64,000 nucleotides of DNA, taken from contig NZ_PDHM01000007.1 in the NCBI RefSeq assembly GCF_002573715.1, positions 67,809 to 131,808 on the forward strand, read 5' to 3'. Shown here piece after piece: positions 8,873-18,634 of this stretch. The translations under genes and the position numbers were made by a program. Source of the DNA: Paenibacillus sp. EZ-K15 (lineage in GTDB: Bacteria > Bacillota > Bacilli > Paenibacillales > Paenibacillaceae). Every line of letters begins with the position of its first letter. Position 1 is the stretch's first letter. Under the pieces are notes generated by a model, which saw nothing but the letters and a program-made list of their open reading frames with translations, searched no databases and was not told the origin of the DNA.

Positions 8873-10410
8873 TAAGCGTGATGAATTCTCGGCATCGGCA
8901 TCGGCTCCTTGCCAAGCTCGGCCCAGATGTATTTGAGCAGAAGCTCCGCCTTCAGCGGCTCGTACCCCGGTTCGTCCCATAAATTGCGCAGCTCGCCGGG
9001 ATCCGCTTCTAAGTCAAAGAGCTCGCCGTAGGTTTGATTGTAATAAACGGTGATCTTATAGCGCTGCTCGATGTACGTTTTCTGATGAATCGTCGAAGGT
9101 TCATGCCGGAATTCGCAGAGCGCGTGCTGCCGCGCGGCGTTCGCGTTACCGAGCCACACTTCCTTTTGGTCGATGCCCGTCATCGCTGGCGGTATCGGTA
9201 TATTGCAGAAGGAGAGGAAGGTAGGGGCCAGGTCGACCAGGGACTGCATTGCAGTGGTCCTTTTTCCGGCAGGCACCCTCCCTGGATATCGTGCAATGAA
9301 TGGAAGCTTGATTAAATCCTCGTAATGGAACCCGCCCTTGGCTTGAAGGCCATGCTGGCCGAAGAAATGTCCATGATCAGTGGTGAAGACAACGATTGTA
9401 TCCTCGGTCAGTCCCAGTTCATCCAGTTTATCGAGAATGCTGCCGATATATTTATCCATCATGCTGATCATGCCGTAATACACGGCGACCAGCTTCTTCT
9501 TGTCGTACTCCGTTAACCTGGATTTCGAGCCGTATTCGTAATAATGATGGGAACGGTAGCCGTGAATGCCGAACCCGGTTTCAGCGAGATGCGAAAAATC
9601 CGGGTCTTCTTCCTGCGTCAAGCGGAAGTGCGGCGGATTGCGGTCATGCTCACCTCGCGTCAGGGATGGGATCGTGAGTTTATCCGGATCGTACATGGAA
9701 GCCCATGGTTCCGGCACCAGGTATTCCGGGTGCGGGTCGAAGAAGCTCGCCCACATAAAGAAGGAGTCATCCGCTTTCTTATATTCTTCCAAAAGAGAGT
9801 TGGTTCGCTCGGCGATCCAGGTGTTGTAGTGGTATTTTTCCGGGATGGGCCAGGTGTATGTTTGGGAAGGATCCATGGTTCCCGTAGGCGGTAGGAAATA
9901 CTCCCGCCAATTGGCGCATCCTTGCTCCTCCAGCCATAAGGCATAATGTTGTCCGACATGGGCCTCATTCGTATGGTTGCGGGCCAGCTCGACGTGATCG
10001 AATCCGTAAAAAGGGCCGTTAAAATTCCGCCAATACTCCAAATCTTGAAGAATCGGGTAGGCCTCTACGGATGGGTAATCTTCCGTTGATTTCAACGGCT
10101 GAAAATGCGCTTTTCCCACCAGCGCGGTCCGGTAGTCAGCGCCTTGGAAGCTTTCTCCCACGGTATGGCGGTCTTCCAGCAGCTTCGTCCCCAAGGTCCA
10201 TGCTCCATGCTGGCTCGGGTACTGCCCCGTAATGATGGAAGCTCGACTCGGCGTGCAGGTGGGATTGGGGCAATACGCCCGATCGAACGTCGTCCCTTGA
10301 CGCGCCAGACGGTCCAGATTGGGCGTAGAGATTTCAGGCTGAAAGGCTCCGATTGTATTCCAATGCTGCTGATCGCTTGTGATTAGCAAAATGTTAGGTC
10401 TTCTCGACAA
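8872..10410 (-). CDS. Sulfatase (formylglycine-dependent, arylsulfatase family)
   Basis: A 512-residue type-I sulfatase. NILLITSDQQHW at the start supplies a metal ligand (Asp13). The active-site motif CTPSR begins at Cys52, which must be oxidised to formylglycine by a maturase not present in this window. TTDHGHFFGQHG in the middle supplies the remaining calcium ligands. There is no signal peptide, so it should act on imported sulfate esters in the cytoplasm. Some relatives with this motif are phosphonate or phosphodiester hydrolases. It begins with TTG after AGGAGGGG, heads a three-gene operon with the CHR pair, and is divergent from an AraC gene. Confidence 0.88.
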   Translation of the reverse strand: MSRRPNILLITSDQQHWNTIGAFQPEISTPNLDRLARQGTTFDRAYCPNPTCTPSRASIITGQYPSQHGAWTLGTKLLEDRHTVGESFQGADYRTALVGKAHFQPLKSTEDYPSVEAYPILQDLEYWRNFNGPFYGFDHVELARNHTNEAHVGQHYALWLEEQGCANWREYFLPPTGTMDPSQTYTWPIPEKYHYNTWIAERTNSLLEEYKKADDSFFMWASFFDPHPEYLVPEPWASMYDPDKLTIPSLTRGEHDRNPPHFRLTQEEDPDFSHLAETGFGIHGYRSHHYYEYGSKSRLTEYDKKKLVAVYYGMISMMDKYIGSILDKLDELGLTEDTIVVFTTDHGHFFGQHGLQAKGGFHYEDLIKLPFIARYPGRVPAGKRTTAMQSLVDLAPTFLSFCNIPIPPAMTGIDQKEVWLGNANAARQHALCEFRHEPSTIHQKTYIEQRYKITVYYNQTYGELFDLEADPGELRNLWDEPGYEPLKAELLLKYIWAELGKEPMPMPRIHHA

Positions 10411-10530
10411 GTGTAATCCCCTCCTAGTATGATGATATTGAAAATAACGGGTTATAAAAATAGCGAGGTGTTATATTTTTGTTGTCATTTTGTTATTCTT
10501 GATGGAAAAATGAAGGAAGAGGAGGGAGTC

Positions 10531-11388
10531 ATGATGCAGGAATACGAATATGAATATGCGGAATTCATCTATTATACGCCGGGATATTTGGATAAAGAGG
10601 AGCAGATCTGGCCTGTCCGGGCTGGGCGAAGCATTGCCAAGCCCAATTACAGAGTCGGACCGAAGCGAATCGAGTGTTATAGCCTGCATTTTGTACATGA
10701 AGGCATGGTACGGCTAGAGTTCGATGACAAGCGAGTGGATCTGCAGAAGAATGATCTGTTCTGCCTGTTTCCGGGCCGGACCTATTATTATCACATGCTT
10801 CCCGCGGAAGCACCGCTTCAGATGAGCTGGTTGGCAGTGGACGGGTACAGGGTCAAGCCATTGTTGGAGCTGGCCGGCTTATTTCCGGAAAGCCCGTTCG
10901 GCAAACAAATGATATCCTCTAGAGTCAAAGAATCCTCCGAACGCGTGATTGATGCCCTGGCCGGTGTCGAGCGCTGGAAACCGGCGGTATCGCTGGAGCT
11001 GCACGGCTTGATTTATGGACTGCTCGCCGGCATGGTCCCGGATATGGCTTCCGCACAGCCGACGGAACTAGCGGGATGGATTCACGAGTGTTTGGATTAT
11101 ATGGAGCTGCATGCTACCGAGGGGATTTCCGTACAACAGGTTGCCGAATTCGCGGGGGTGCATCGGTCGTACTTCTCCAATATGTTCACCCATCAGGTAG
11201 GAATGCCGCCGTTAAAATACCTTCAGCGCATACGAATGGAAAAGGCAAAACGGTTGTTACAAGAAACGGACGCAACGATTACCGAGATTGCCTTGTCTCT
11301 CGGCTATCCGAATTTGTATTCGTTCACCAGGGCTTTCAAGATCTATTATAAGGTGCCTCCCATAACCATGCGCGGAGCTCAATGCTGA
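10531..11388 (+). CDS. AraC family regulator of the sulfatase operon
   Basis: A 285-residue AraC-type regulator with an N-terminal cupin-like effector domain (SLHFVHEGMVRLEFDDK, then FPGRTYYYHML) and a C-terminal double helix-turn-helix (ISVQQVAEFAGVHRSYFSN, then ATITEIALSLGYPNLYSF and YYKVPPITMR). GGAGGG precedes an ATGATG, and either ATG (10531 or 10534) may be used. An open frame extends about 100 bases further upstream without a ribosome site. It is transcribed divergently from the sulfatase-CHR operon and is the natural candidate to control it. The ligand may be a sulfated sugar. Confidence 0.88.
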   Translation: MMQEYEYEYAEFIYYTPGYLDKEEQIWPVRAGRSIAKPNYRVGPKRIECYSLHFVHEGMVRLEFDDKRVDLQKNDLFCLFPGRTYYYHMLPAEAPLQMSWLAVDGYRVKPLLELAGLFPESPFGKQMISSRVKESSERVIDALAGVERWKPAVSLELHGLIYGLLAGMVPDMASAQPTELAGWIHECLDYMELHATEGISVQQVAEFAGVHRSYFSNMFTHQVGMPPLKYLQRIRMEKAKRLLQETDATITEIALSLGYPNLYSFTRAFKIYYKVPPITMRGAQC

Positions 11389-11411
11389 CCGTACGGACGG
11401 CAATATGTTTT

Positions 11412-11425
11412 TGTAAACGTTTACT
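11412..11425. promoter_or_regulatory. cre site (CcpA binding) before the sensor kinase
   Basis: TGTAAACGTTTACT matches the cre consensus TGWAARCGYTWNCW at every position. It lies about 40 bases before the kinase start and predicts catabolite control of this carbohydrate locus. Confidence 0.75.
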
Positions 11426-11463
11426 ATCGATTTCTTCTGATCTGGAAAAAGGAGACACGCGCC

Positions 11464-13263
11464 ATGAAACTCTCTACGATTCAAAGGTGGATATCACCCA
11501 GACGAAGTATTCAGGGGAAAATCTTTATTGCGTTCAGTGCGGTTACGTTCGTGTCCATTGTCTCCATTACGGTCATCGTGTATATGAGCATGCGCGAGAC
11601 GATCATGCAAAATGCGATCACCTCGGTTTCGGACAGCATCAGGCAGGCGGATGAATCGCTGAATATGATGCTGGAAGAGATCGACCGGCTGAACACCGTC
11701 GTGGTGACCAACAAAAACACGGTGATCGACACCCTGCTGAGCCCTCATGAAGAAATAAGTTATGAATGGTTTCAAGAGCAGAAACGGATCGATGAGTTTC
11801 TATCCGTGCTGATTGATTACAAGCCTTATATTTCACGAATTGCCGTGGTCGGTTTGAACGGCAAGGTGTTTTTCTCGGGTGGTCCGTGGCTGGACAAGAC
11901 GGTCTTGGGGACCGGAATGATGGATTACATGCTCCAGAATGGATCGCGTCATGCGTATTTCAAGCAGACCGGGGTGTCGGATGCCATCACGATCGGGCGG
12001 GAGATCCGATATAACCGGGAACCGATCGGGGTTGTCATGGTGGATTTGAATTATGATTTCATCCAAAAAACATATGGCGTGAAGCCGACCACCGATAGCA
12101 TGGTCTATGTACTGGACAAGCAGGGCGGGTTTGTCTATGAGGCCGAATCGGCGCCGTCCTTTGCCCCGTCGTTCGAGAAGATTCTCAGCATCCACGGAGA
12201 ACTCGCAGGGAATGGGGATGCCATCAAGCAAGCCATTGACGGCAGAGACTACATCGTTGTCAGCCGCCAATCCGGTTATACGGGATGGACTACCCTAGCT
12301 TTGATACCGATGGATTCGTTGCTTAGCGAATCGACAAAGCTCCGTAAACTGTTGGCGGAGGTATCGGTTATCGTCTTCATTGTTGTCCTGATCGGTTCGC
12401 TGCAGGTATCTTCCCGAATCACCCTTAATATCCGGAGGTTGAAGTCCTTAATGATGTTTGTGAAGGAAGGGAATCTGACGTTTCCGAGAAAAGAGATAAC
12501 AAGCGAAGACGAGACCGGGCAGCTGTACCGCGTCTTTATCAGCATGGTGGAGGAATTGAAGCGACTGCTGGAAGGGATCCGGGTCAGCGAGAAGGAGAAG
12601 CGGGAGGCTGAGTTAACGGCGCTTCAGGCGCAAATTCATCCCCATTTTTTATACAACTCGCTGAACACGATCAAGTATTTGGCCAAGATGAATGGCGTGC
12701 CGAATATCGAAGAGGTGTCCGGATCGCTGATTGAGCTTATGCGCGGTGTTCTGGGCAATTCGAGTGAATTTCTGACGGTGAGGGAGGAACTGGATTATGT
12801 TGAACGCTATATCTCGATCGTGAAGTACAGGTATATGGAGCCGGTCCGGATGGTTACCCAGATCGAGGACGACATTTTGCTGGAATGCCGGGTGCTGAAG
12901 CTGATGCTGCAGCCCCTTGTGGAGAATGCCATCATTCATGGAATCGGAGCGATGGAGCAGGAAGGACTCGTGCTGATACGCGTATGCGATGAGGGCAGCG
13001 ATTTGAGGATTGAAGTGATCGACAATGGCAAGGGCATAACGGAAGGGCAAAGGGCACACCTGCTGGGTGGGACGGGAACGAAGGGAGAAACCTCCCGTTT
13101 TAGCGGTATGGGCGTGCGTAATGTGCATGAGCGGATCGTTCACATGTACGGCGATTCGTACGGCGTCAAGCTGTACAGTGAGCCGGGTTTATATACAAAG
13201 GCCGAGATCCGGCTGCCGAAAAAAATGGAGAGTTCGGACAAATCCCGACAAGAGGTGATATAG
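11464..13263 (+). CDS. YesM-type sensor histidine kinase
   Basis: A 599-residue membrane kinase of the carbohydrate-sensing YesM class. One membrane span lies at about 19-41, an extracellular dCache-like region at about 45-295, a second span at about 299-318 and a HAMP linker to about 370. The LytS/YesM-type phosphoacceptor motif QIHPHFLYNSLNTIKYLA follows, the histidine of PHF being residue 394. The ATP-binding part shows VENAIIHG and the glycine box GMGVRNVHER. The response regulator starts four bases after the stop. The pair should detect an oligosaccharide outside the cell and activate the transporter and arabinofuranosidase genes downstream. Confidence 0.9.
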   Translation: MKLSTIQRWISPRRSIQGKIFIAFSAVTFVSIVSITVIVYMSMRETIMQNAITSVSDSIRQADESLNMMLEEIDRLNTVVVTNKNTVIDTLLSPHEEISYEWFQEQKRIDEFLSVLIDYKPYISRIAVVGLNGKVFFSGGPWLDKTVLGTGMMDYMLQNGSRHAYFKQTGVSDAITIGREIRYNREPIGVVMVDLNYDFIQKTYGVKPTTDSMVYVLDKQGGFVYEAESAPSFAPSFEKILSIHGELAGNGDAIKQAIDGRDYIVVSRQSGYTGWTTLALIPMDSLLSESTKLRKLLAEVSVIVFIVVLIGSLQVSSRITLNIRRLKSLMMFVKEGNLTFPRKEITSEDETGQLYRVFISMVEELKRLLEGIRVSEKEKREAELTALQAQIHPHFLYNSLNTIKYLAKMNGVPNIEEVSGSLIELMRGVLGNSSEFLTVREELDYVERYISIVKYRYMEPVRMVTQIEDDILLECRVLKLMLQPLVENAIIHGIGAMEQEGLVLIRVCDEGSDLRIEVIDNGKGITEGQRAHLLGGTGTKGETSRFSGMGVRNVHERIVHMYGDSYGVKLYSEPGLYTKAEIRLPKKMESSDKSRQEVI

Positions 13264-13267
13264 AGCC

Positions 13268-14911
13268 ATGTTTCAAGTGCTGCTCGTTGATGATGAGCCG
13301 CTCGTGCGGCATGATCTGCGAACGTTATTGGACTGGAATGAGCATGGATTCGAATTATGCGGCCAAGCGCATAACGGATTGATGGCCTTGGCCATGATTG
13401 AGCAGTCTCCCCCGCATATTGCGATCATTGACGTGAATATGCCCGAAATGAACGGCGTAGAGCTCAACCGGGCGATTAAAGAACGGTTTCCGTTCATTCA
13501 GACGATTATGCTCAGCAGCTTTGATGATTATGACTACGTGCGGGAGTGCCTGAAGAACGGCTCCATCGATTATCTGTTGAAGCATCGGCTGGACGGTGCA
13601 GCGCTAGTCACCCTGTTAAATAAAGCGGTCCTGGAATTGCGGCAGGAAGATCGGTTGCTGGAAGTACGCATGACTCACGAGGTCGAGACCGAAGTTCTAA
13701 TTCCCGCACTGATCCGCGATTATATCGTTTACCTCGTTAGCGGGCAGAAGGATGCAACCACGGAGGTTAAGGCTTTCTCACAAAAAAACAGCCTGTACAC
13801 CCACGCGTTAAGCTATGCGGCAGCGGCCGTGCAGATTGTTCCGTTCCTGCTGCTGACGGAGTCATACAGCGACGTGCAAACGAACCGGCTGGTTCAGCAG
13901 GTGGTCGATATGATGCAGCAGAGCTTGGGTGATATTCAGGAGCGGACGGCGGCTTACGTGGAGGATGGACGGTTTATTGTCGTGTTTGCGTTCAAGGAGC
14001 GGAGCGAGCATGCCATCAATAACGAGATAGCCGGACGGATGAGAAAGCTTCAGCATGCGCTTGAGCTGTTCCTTAATTTAAAATGCGTGGTCTCCGTCGG
14101 ACATGTATGCACCAGCTTGTCACAACTCGGCTCAAGTTATATCTCCGCTGAGCGGGTGCTCGACGCTTCCACTGCAGAGCCGTCCGGAAGCAGTGCAGCT
14201 CCAAGGATACCGGGCCGGGCCGGGGGACTTGCGGGCGGAAACCATCAGCGCGTATCTTTGACGATCGAGGAACACAAACAGCTTCTGCTATCGATTGAAA
14301 GGCTGGACATTGAAGACGTGCACGGGTTAATCTTCTCCATCTTTGCTTCAATCCGTCATCTGCCAATCCATTCGCATACGGTCCAAATGATAGTCAGCGA
14401 GCTCATGCAAACCGGGGATAAGGCATGGAAGACATGGATGCAATCTGCGGAAGCCGCGAAGGAGAAGCTTCCTTCAAGAAGCGAGCTCGGAAGAATCGGC
14501 ACTGTTGGAGAGTTGGTGCAATGGCTGCAATCCTACTATGCGGACTTGCTTGGCCTGCTGAAGCAGCACCGTGCGGCGGGACCGTATTCCCGGCATGTCA
14601 CGCAGGCCGTTCATTTTATTCTGGAGAGGTATCCGGGTTATGTCACGCTGGAGCTTGCCGCCGGTGCAATCGGCCTGAACTCTTCTTATTTAAGCAGAAT
14701 ATTCAAGGAAGAGACGCAGCGGACGTTCTCGGAGTATCTGAATCGGGTTCGAATCGACGCAGGGCGGAAGCTGCTGGAAAGCGGCAAATACTCGATCAAG
14801 GAAATCAGCAATCAAGTGGGTTTCACGACCCATAACTATTTTTTTAAAGTATTCAAGGAAATAACGGGGGTAACCCCGCAGGAGTATTTGAACCGCTTGG
14901 GAAGAGAATAG
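13268..14911 (+). CDS. YesN-type response regulator with AraC DNA-binding domain
   Basis: A 547-residue response regulator. The receiver occupies the first 120 residues, with LLVDDEP giving acidic residues 8-9, Asp55 in IIDVNMPE as phosphoacceptor, and LSSFDDYDYVRECLKNGSID giving the switch region. A poorly conserved middle of about 300 residues follows. The C-terminal hundred residues carry the AraC double helix-turn-helix (VTLELAAGAIGLNSSYLSRI, then SIKEISNQVGFTTHNYFFK). It is paired with the kinase just upstream and probably activates the solute-binding protein operon that begins about 200 bases downstream. Confidence 0.9.
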   Translation: MFQVLLVDDEPLVRHDLRTLLDWNEHGFELCGQAHNGLMALAMIEQSPPHIAIIDVNMPEMNGVELNRAIKERFPFIQTIMLSSFDDYDYVRECLKNGSIDYLLKHRLDGAALVTLLNKAVLELRQEDRLLEVRMTHEVETEVLIPALIRDYIVYLVSGQKDATTEVKAFSQKNSLYTHALSYAAAAVQIVPFLLLTESYSDVQTNRLVQQVVDMMQQSLGDIQERTAAYVEDGRFIVVFAFKERSEHAINNEIAGRMRKLQHALELFLNLKCVVSVGHVCTSLSQLGSSYISAERVLDASTAEPSGSSAAPRIPGRAGGLAGGNHQRVSLTIEEHKQLLLSIERLDIEDVHGLIFSIFASIRHLPIHSHTVQMIVSELMQTGDKAWKTWMQSAEAAKEKLPSRSELGRIGTVGELVQWLQSYYADLLGLLKQHRAAGPYSRHVTQAVHFILERYPGYVTLELAAGAIGLNSSYLSRIFKEETQRTFSEYLNRVRIDAGRKLLESGKYSIKEISNQVGFTTHNYFFKVFKEITGVTPQEYLNRLGRE

Positions 14912-15032
14912 GCCAAAAACCAAGTATTCAGATCGGCAGAAGAGCCGTGCGGGGAGGACGCCGCTCACAAACCGTAAAATATGTGGAGTAAATGGTCATA
15001 TTTTTGTAATGGGCCGTCTTGAAGGGTGAATT

Positions 15033-15065
15033 ATAATAATCACACACCAATAGTAAACGCTTACA
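15033..15065 (+). promoter_or_regulatory. Promoter -10 and perfect cre site before the binding-protein operon
   Basis: A TATAAT element near 15032-15037 is followed at 15052-15065 by AGTAAACGCTTACA. Its complement, TGTAAGCGTTTACT, matches the cre consensus fully. A cre just downstream of the -10 is a roadblock position, predicting repression by CcpA when preferred sugars are present. The -35 is weak, as expected for a promoter that needs the YesN-type activator. Confidence 0.65.
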
Positions 15066-15107
15066 AATGGCGCTTGGTGAATGAAGGGATATGGGGGTCG
15101 CTTATTT

Positions 15108-16679
15108 ATGCGTAAACGCTGGGGAAGAAACGCGGTCATCACAATGATCGCTTCCAGCTTGATGCTGGCTGGATGCAGTTCCGATGGAGGTTCGAAGAAA
15201 GAAGCTGCACCCGAAGGTACAGAGAATGTGGTTCATGCTACAGGGTTTCCGATTGTAGGGCAGCCCGTGGATCTCAAGATGTTCACCCGGATTGCACCCG
15301 TGAACGGTCCGTTCAAAGAGATGCCGGTATTTCAGGACTACGAGAAATTGAGCAATGTGAAGGTTGAATTTATTGAAGCGCCGACGGATGGTTTTCAGGA
15401 GAAGAAAAATCTGTTGTTCGCCTCCAACGAGCTGCCTGATGCCTTGTTCCGTTCCGGCCTATCACCGCTCGAGGCCGTTCGCTACGGATCGGCAGGGCAA
15501 TTGATTCCGCTGGAAGGCCTTATCGATGAATATGCGCCGAATCTGAAAAAATTGATGGAGCAATATCCCGAAATTCGCTCGGGCATCACGACGCCGGAGG
15601 GGCATATCTATGCGATTCCGGGCATTGTAACACTGGGCGCGGCACGGACGGATAAGAAATGGATCAACCAGATGTGGCTGGAGAAGCTGAATCTGGAGGT
15701 GCCGGAGACGACGGAAGAATTGTATGAAGTGCTGCTGGCCTTCCGTGACGGGGACCCGAACGGCAACGGTAAACAGGACGAAATCCCGATGACGGCTCGG
15801 CTCGGATTGCCGGTTGTGGCCGCAATGAGCGGATCATTCGGACTGGATTCCCAGCTCGGCTATAACGTCAATATCGAGAATGACAAAGTTAGTATCTGGA
15901 TGGGCAGCGACAAGAATAAAGAGATGCTCATGTACTTAAACAAGCTTTACAAGGAGAAGCTTCTGGATCCCGAGATATTCTCACACACCGAAGCGCAATA
16001 TTTGGCCAAGCAGGGGTCGGGCAATGCGGGATTCTTCTTTGACCAGACTAACAATAATTTCTTGTCGATCCAGGACCAGTATACCGGAATCGCGCCTCCG
16101 GCTGGCCCGAACGGAGATCGGATGCAAAGCCAGGCCTTGCCGATTGCGCGGGATTTTGGAGCCTTTGCCATCACATCCATTAATAAATACCCGGACGTAA
16201 CGATGCGCTGGATCGACTATTTCTATAGTGACGAAGGATCGACGCTCCTGAGGTTCGGCAGGGAAGGGGAGCATTATGAACTTAAGGACGGGATTCCGTT
16301 CTATACCGAGGATTTCCTGAAGGATATTACCAATCAGGCCAAAATCACGCCTTACGCCGGGGGAGGGGCACCTCATCTCATCAGCGAGCAGGTTGCTTCT
16401 TTCATCAATCCGCCGCAGGTGCAGGAAGCGCAGCAGAAGCTGGATCCGTTCATGCCGGAGGTTCGTTATGCGGCTCCGATGTTTGATGAACAAACCGCAC
16501 AGCAGGTCAACATTCTGCGCAACGATATCGACAAATATTACGAAGAGCAAAGCACGAAATTCATTGTTGGCGCCCTTAGCTTCGACAAGTGGGGAGAATT
16601 CCAATCCACGCTCAAGAAGATGAAAGTAGGCGAGCTGGAGCAATTGTACCAGGGTGCCTATGACAAAATGCAGAAATAA
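15108..16679 (+). CDS. Extracellular solute-binding lipoprotein of a sugar ABC transporter
   Basis: A 523-residue lipoprotein of the family that pairs with LplB/LplC-type permeases. The N-terminus has basic residues, a hydrophobic stretch and the lipobox LAGC, then a short linker; the cysteine would be lipidated after cleavage. The first third contains KMFTRIAPVNGPFKEMP and the calcium-type loop DGDPNGNGKQDEIPMT, both typical of these large binding proteins. ATG at 15108 with a G-rich site is preferred over an upstream start that would spoil the signal peptide. It should capture oligosaccharides for the two permeases behind it. With GH51 in the operon, arabino-oligosaccharides are the likely ligand. 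Confidence 0.9.
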   Translation: MRKRWGRNAVITMIASSLMLAGCSSDGGSKKEAAPEGTENVVHATGFPIVGQPVDLKMFTRIAPVNGPFKEMPVFQDYEKLSNVKVEFIEAPTDGFQEKKNLLFASNELPDALFRSGLSPLEAVRYGSAGQLIPLEGLIDEYAPNLKKLMEQYPEIRSGITTPEGHIYAIPGIVTLGAARTDKKWINQMWLEKLNLEVPETTEELYEVLLAFRDGDPNGNGKQDEIPMTARLGLPVVAAMSGSFGLDSQLGYNVNIENDKVSIWMGSDKNKEMLMYLNKLYKEKLLDPEIFSHTEAQYLAKQGSGNAGFFFDQTNNNFLSIQDQYTGIAPPAGPNGDRMQSQALPIARDFGAFAITSINKYPDVTMRWIDYFYSDEGSTLLRFGREGEHYELKDGIPFYTEDFLKDITNQAKITPYAGGGAPHLISEQVASFINPPQVQEAQQKLDPFMPEVRYAAPMFDEQTAQQVNILRNDIDKYYEEQSTKFIVGALSFDKWGEFQSTLKKMKVGELEQLYQGAYDKMQK

Positions 16680-16712
16680 TGCTGCTACATCATGGATAAG
16701 GAGTGGATGCCC

Positions 16713-17675
16713 ATGAAGCGTGTCAAAGCCGATACATCGATGGCTCTGCCTCGAAGCGATTCGAGGCGGGGTCCCCGCCTTTTAAGGCAAATGGCCAAGC
16801 GATATGACCTGTATCTCATGCTGCTTCTGCCGGTTGTCTGGTATCTGGTCTTTCATTATGGTCCGTTGTACGGGCTGCAGATCGCGTTTAAAAATTTCAA
16901 TCCGGCAAAAGGAATCCTCGGCAGCAGCTGGGAGGGCTTCGGGCATTTCGAACGCTTCTTTGATTCGTATTATTTTTGGCGGCTGTTGTGGAATACACTG
17001 TCCATCAATTTGTTTTCCTTGTTAATCGCCTTCCCGATTCCGATCTTGCTGGCGCTGATCATCAATGAAATACGCAACAAGACTTTCAGCAAATGGCTGC
17101 AAAACATTACGTACATTCCACATTTTATTTCGGTGGTTGTGATTGTTGGCATTCTGAACGTGTTCCTCTCGCCCAATAGCGGTCCGATCAATCTGTTGAT
17201 TGAGGCCGTCGGCGGTACGCCGATCCGTTTTCTTGAGGAAGCTAGCTGGTTCAAGACCATCTTTATAGGATCTAACATCTGGCAGAACATGGGGTGGCAG
17301 TCCATCATCTATATTGCGGCGCTGAGCGGGGTGAACCCGCAGCTCTATGAGGCGGCCAAGATGGACGGGGCGTCGAGGCTGCGGCGCATTTGGCACATCT
17401 CTTTGCCGGGAATCGCGCCTGTCGTTATCATTTTGCTTATTTTGGATATCGGCCATTTCATGAACATTGGTTTTGAGAAAATATTGTTGATGCAGAACAA
17501 CTTGAATCTGGAATCGAGCGACGTCATTTCCACGTTTGTCTACACGACAGGCATTTTAAAGGGAGAATACAGTTACACGGCAGCGATCGGGCTGTTTAAT
17601 TCGGTCATCAATCTGATCCTGTTGCTGTTCGTAAACCGGATTGCGCGTAAGACGTCAGAGACAAGCTTATGGTAA
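16713..17675 (+). CDS. Sugar ABC transporter permease (LplB/YtcP type)
   Basis: A 320-residue permease with about six spans. The coupling-loop motif YEAAKMDGASRLRRIWHISL is clear at residues 217-236, matching the EAA motif that contacts the ATPase. The N-terminal FHYGPLYGLQIAFKNFNP is typical of the LplB class. The ATG at 16713, nine bases after AAGGAG, is preferred over one 21 bases earlier that precedes this site. It follows the binding protein by 33 bases and precedes the partner permease by 15. No ATPase gene is in the operon, so a shared multitask ATPase elsewhere probably energises it. Confidence 0.92.
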   Translation: MKRVKADTSMALPRSDSRRGPRLLRQMAKRYDLYLMLLLPVVWYLVFHYGPLYGLQIAFKNFNPAKGILGSSWEGFGHFERFFDSYYFWRLLWNTLSINLFSLLIAFPIPILLALIINEIRNKTFSKWLQNITYIPHFISVVVIVGILNVFLSPNSGPINLLIEAVGGTPIRFLEEASWFKTIFIGSNIWQNMGWQSIIYIAALSGVNPQLYEAAKMDGASRLRRIWHISLPGIAPVVIILLILDIGHFMNIGFEKILLMQNNLNLESSDVISTFVYTTGILKGEYSYTAAIGLFNSVINLILLLFVNRIARKTSETSLW

Positions 17676-17690
17676 AGGAGGGGACGCGCC

Positions 17691-18584
17691 ATGCCCAAGC
17701 CGTCGATAGTAAAAGAAGCCGCGAATGAGCGGGTATTCGATGTCATTATTTACGTGATCGCCGCGATCATTATCGTCATTGTGCTGTACCCGTTGATTTT
17801 TATTGTCAGCGCTTCGTTCAGTGATCCGACAAGGGTATTGAACGGCGAAGTTTGGCTGCTGCCGAAAAGCGTCACGCTGGATGCCTATACGAATATTTTG
17901 CAAAACGAAAAGATTTGGATAGGATATCGCAACACGATCTTCTATACGATCGTCGGTACAGTGATCAATATTATCATGACGATCTTGGCTGCCTACCCGC
18001 TATCGAGGCCTGACCTTCCGGGGCGCAATGCCATCATGGTGTTTATCACACTGACCATGTTCTTCAGCGGAGGGTTGATTCCAACGTATCTGCTGGTCAA
18101 GGATTTGGGAATGGTCGATACGATGTGGGCGCTGATTGTTCCCGGCGCCATCGCTACTTACAATCTGATCGTGATGAGGACCTATTTCCAATCGAGCATT
18201 CCCTGGGAGCTGCAGGAGGCCGCCCATATCGACGGCTGCTCCAACTGGAGGCTGCTTTTCAGTATCATTCTGCCTCTGTCCAAGCCGATCCTGGCAGTCA
18301 TGGTTTTGTTTTATGCGGTAGGTCACTGGAATTCATTCTTTAATGCGCTCATCTATATTCGTAACGAGAATTTGCACCCGCTTCAGCTGGTGCTGCGCGA
18401 AATTTTGCTGATCAGCCAATCCGCTTCCGTGGACGGCAGCGTTGGACTGGAGGATAAAATTTTACTTGCCGAGAGTATTAAATACGCGGTAATTATCGTC
18501 TCAAGTTTACCTGTGCTGTTGATGTATCCGTTCGTGCAGCGGCATTTCGTTAAAGGCGTCATGATTGGCTCGATTAAAGGTTGA
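17691..18584 (+). CDS. Sugar ABC transporter permease (LplC/YtcP type)
   Basis: A 297-residue permease with six spans and the EAA coupling motif WELQEAAHIDGCSNWRLLFS at roughly residues 165-184. FSGGLIPTYLLVKDLGMVDT is a strong signature of LplC-type subunits. An AAAGGAGG site precedes the ATG. It is the second membrane subunit of the importer encoded with the preceding binding protein and permease. The arabinofuranosidase gene begins 50 bases downstream and is probably on the same transcript, so imported oligosaccharide would be cut inside the cell. Confidence 0.92.
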   Translation: MPKPSIVKEAANERVFDVIIYVIAAIIIVIVLYPLIFIVSASFSDPTRVLNGEVWLLPKSVTLDAYTNILQNEKIWIGYRNTIFYTIVGTVINIIMTILAAYPLSRPDLPGRNAIMVFITLTMFFSGGLIPTYLLVKDLGMVDTMWALIVPGAIATYNLIVMRTYFQSSIPWELQEAAHIDGCSNWRLLFSIILPLSKPILAVMVLFYAVGHWNSFFNALIYIRNENLHPLQLVLREILLISQSASVDGSVGLEDKILLAESIKYAVIIVSSLPVLLMYPFVQRHFVKGVMIGSIKG

Positions 18585-18634
18585 TTTCCGATACCGATCG
18601 TACGGGCCAGCCTAAAATTCCTTTGGGAGGTTTT

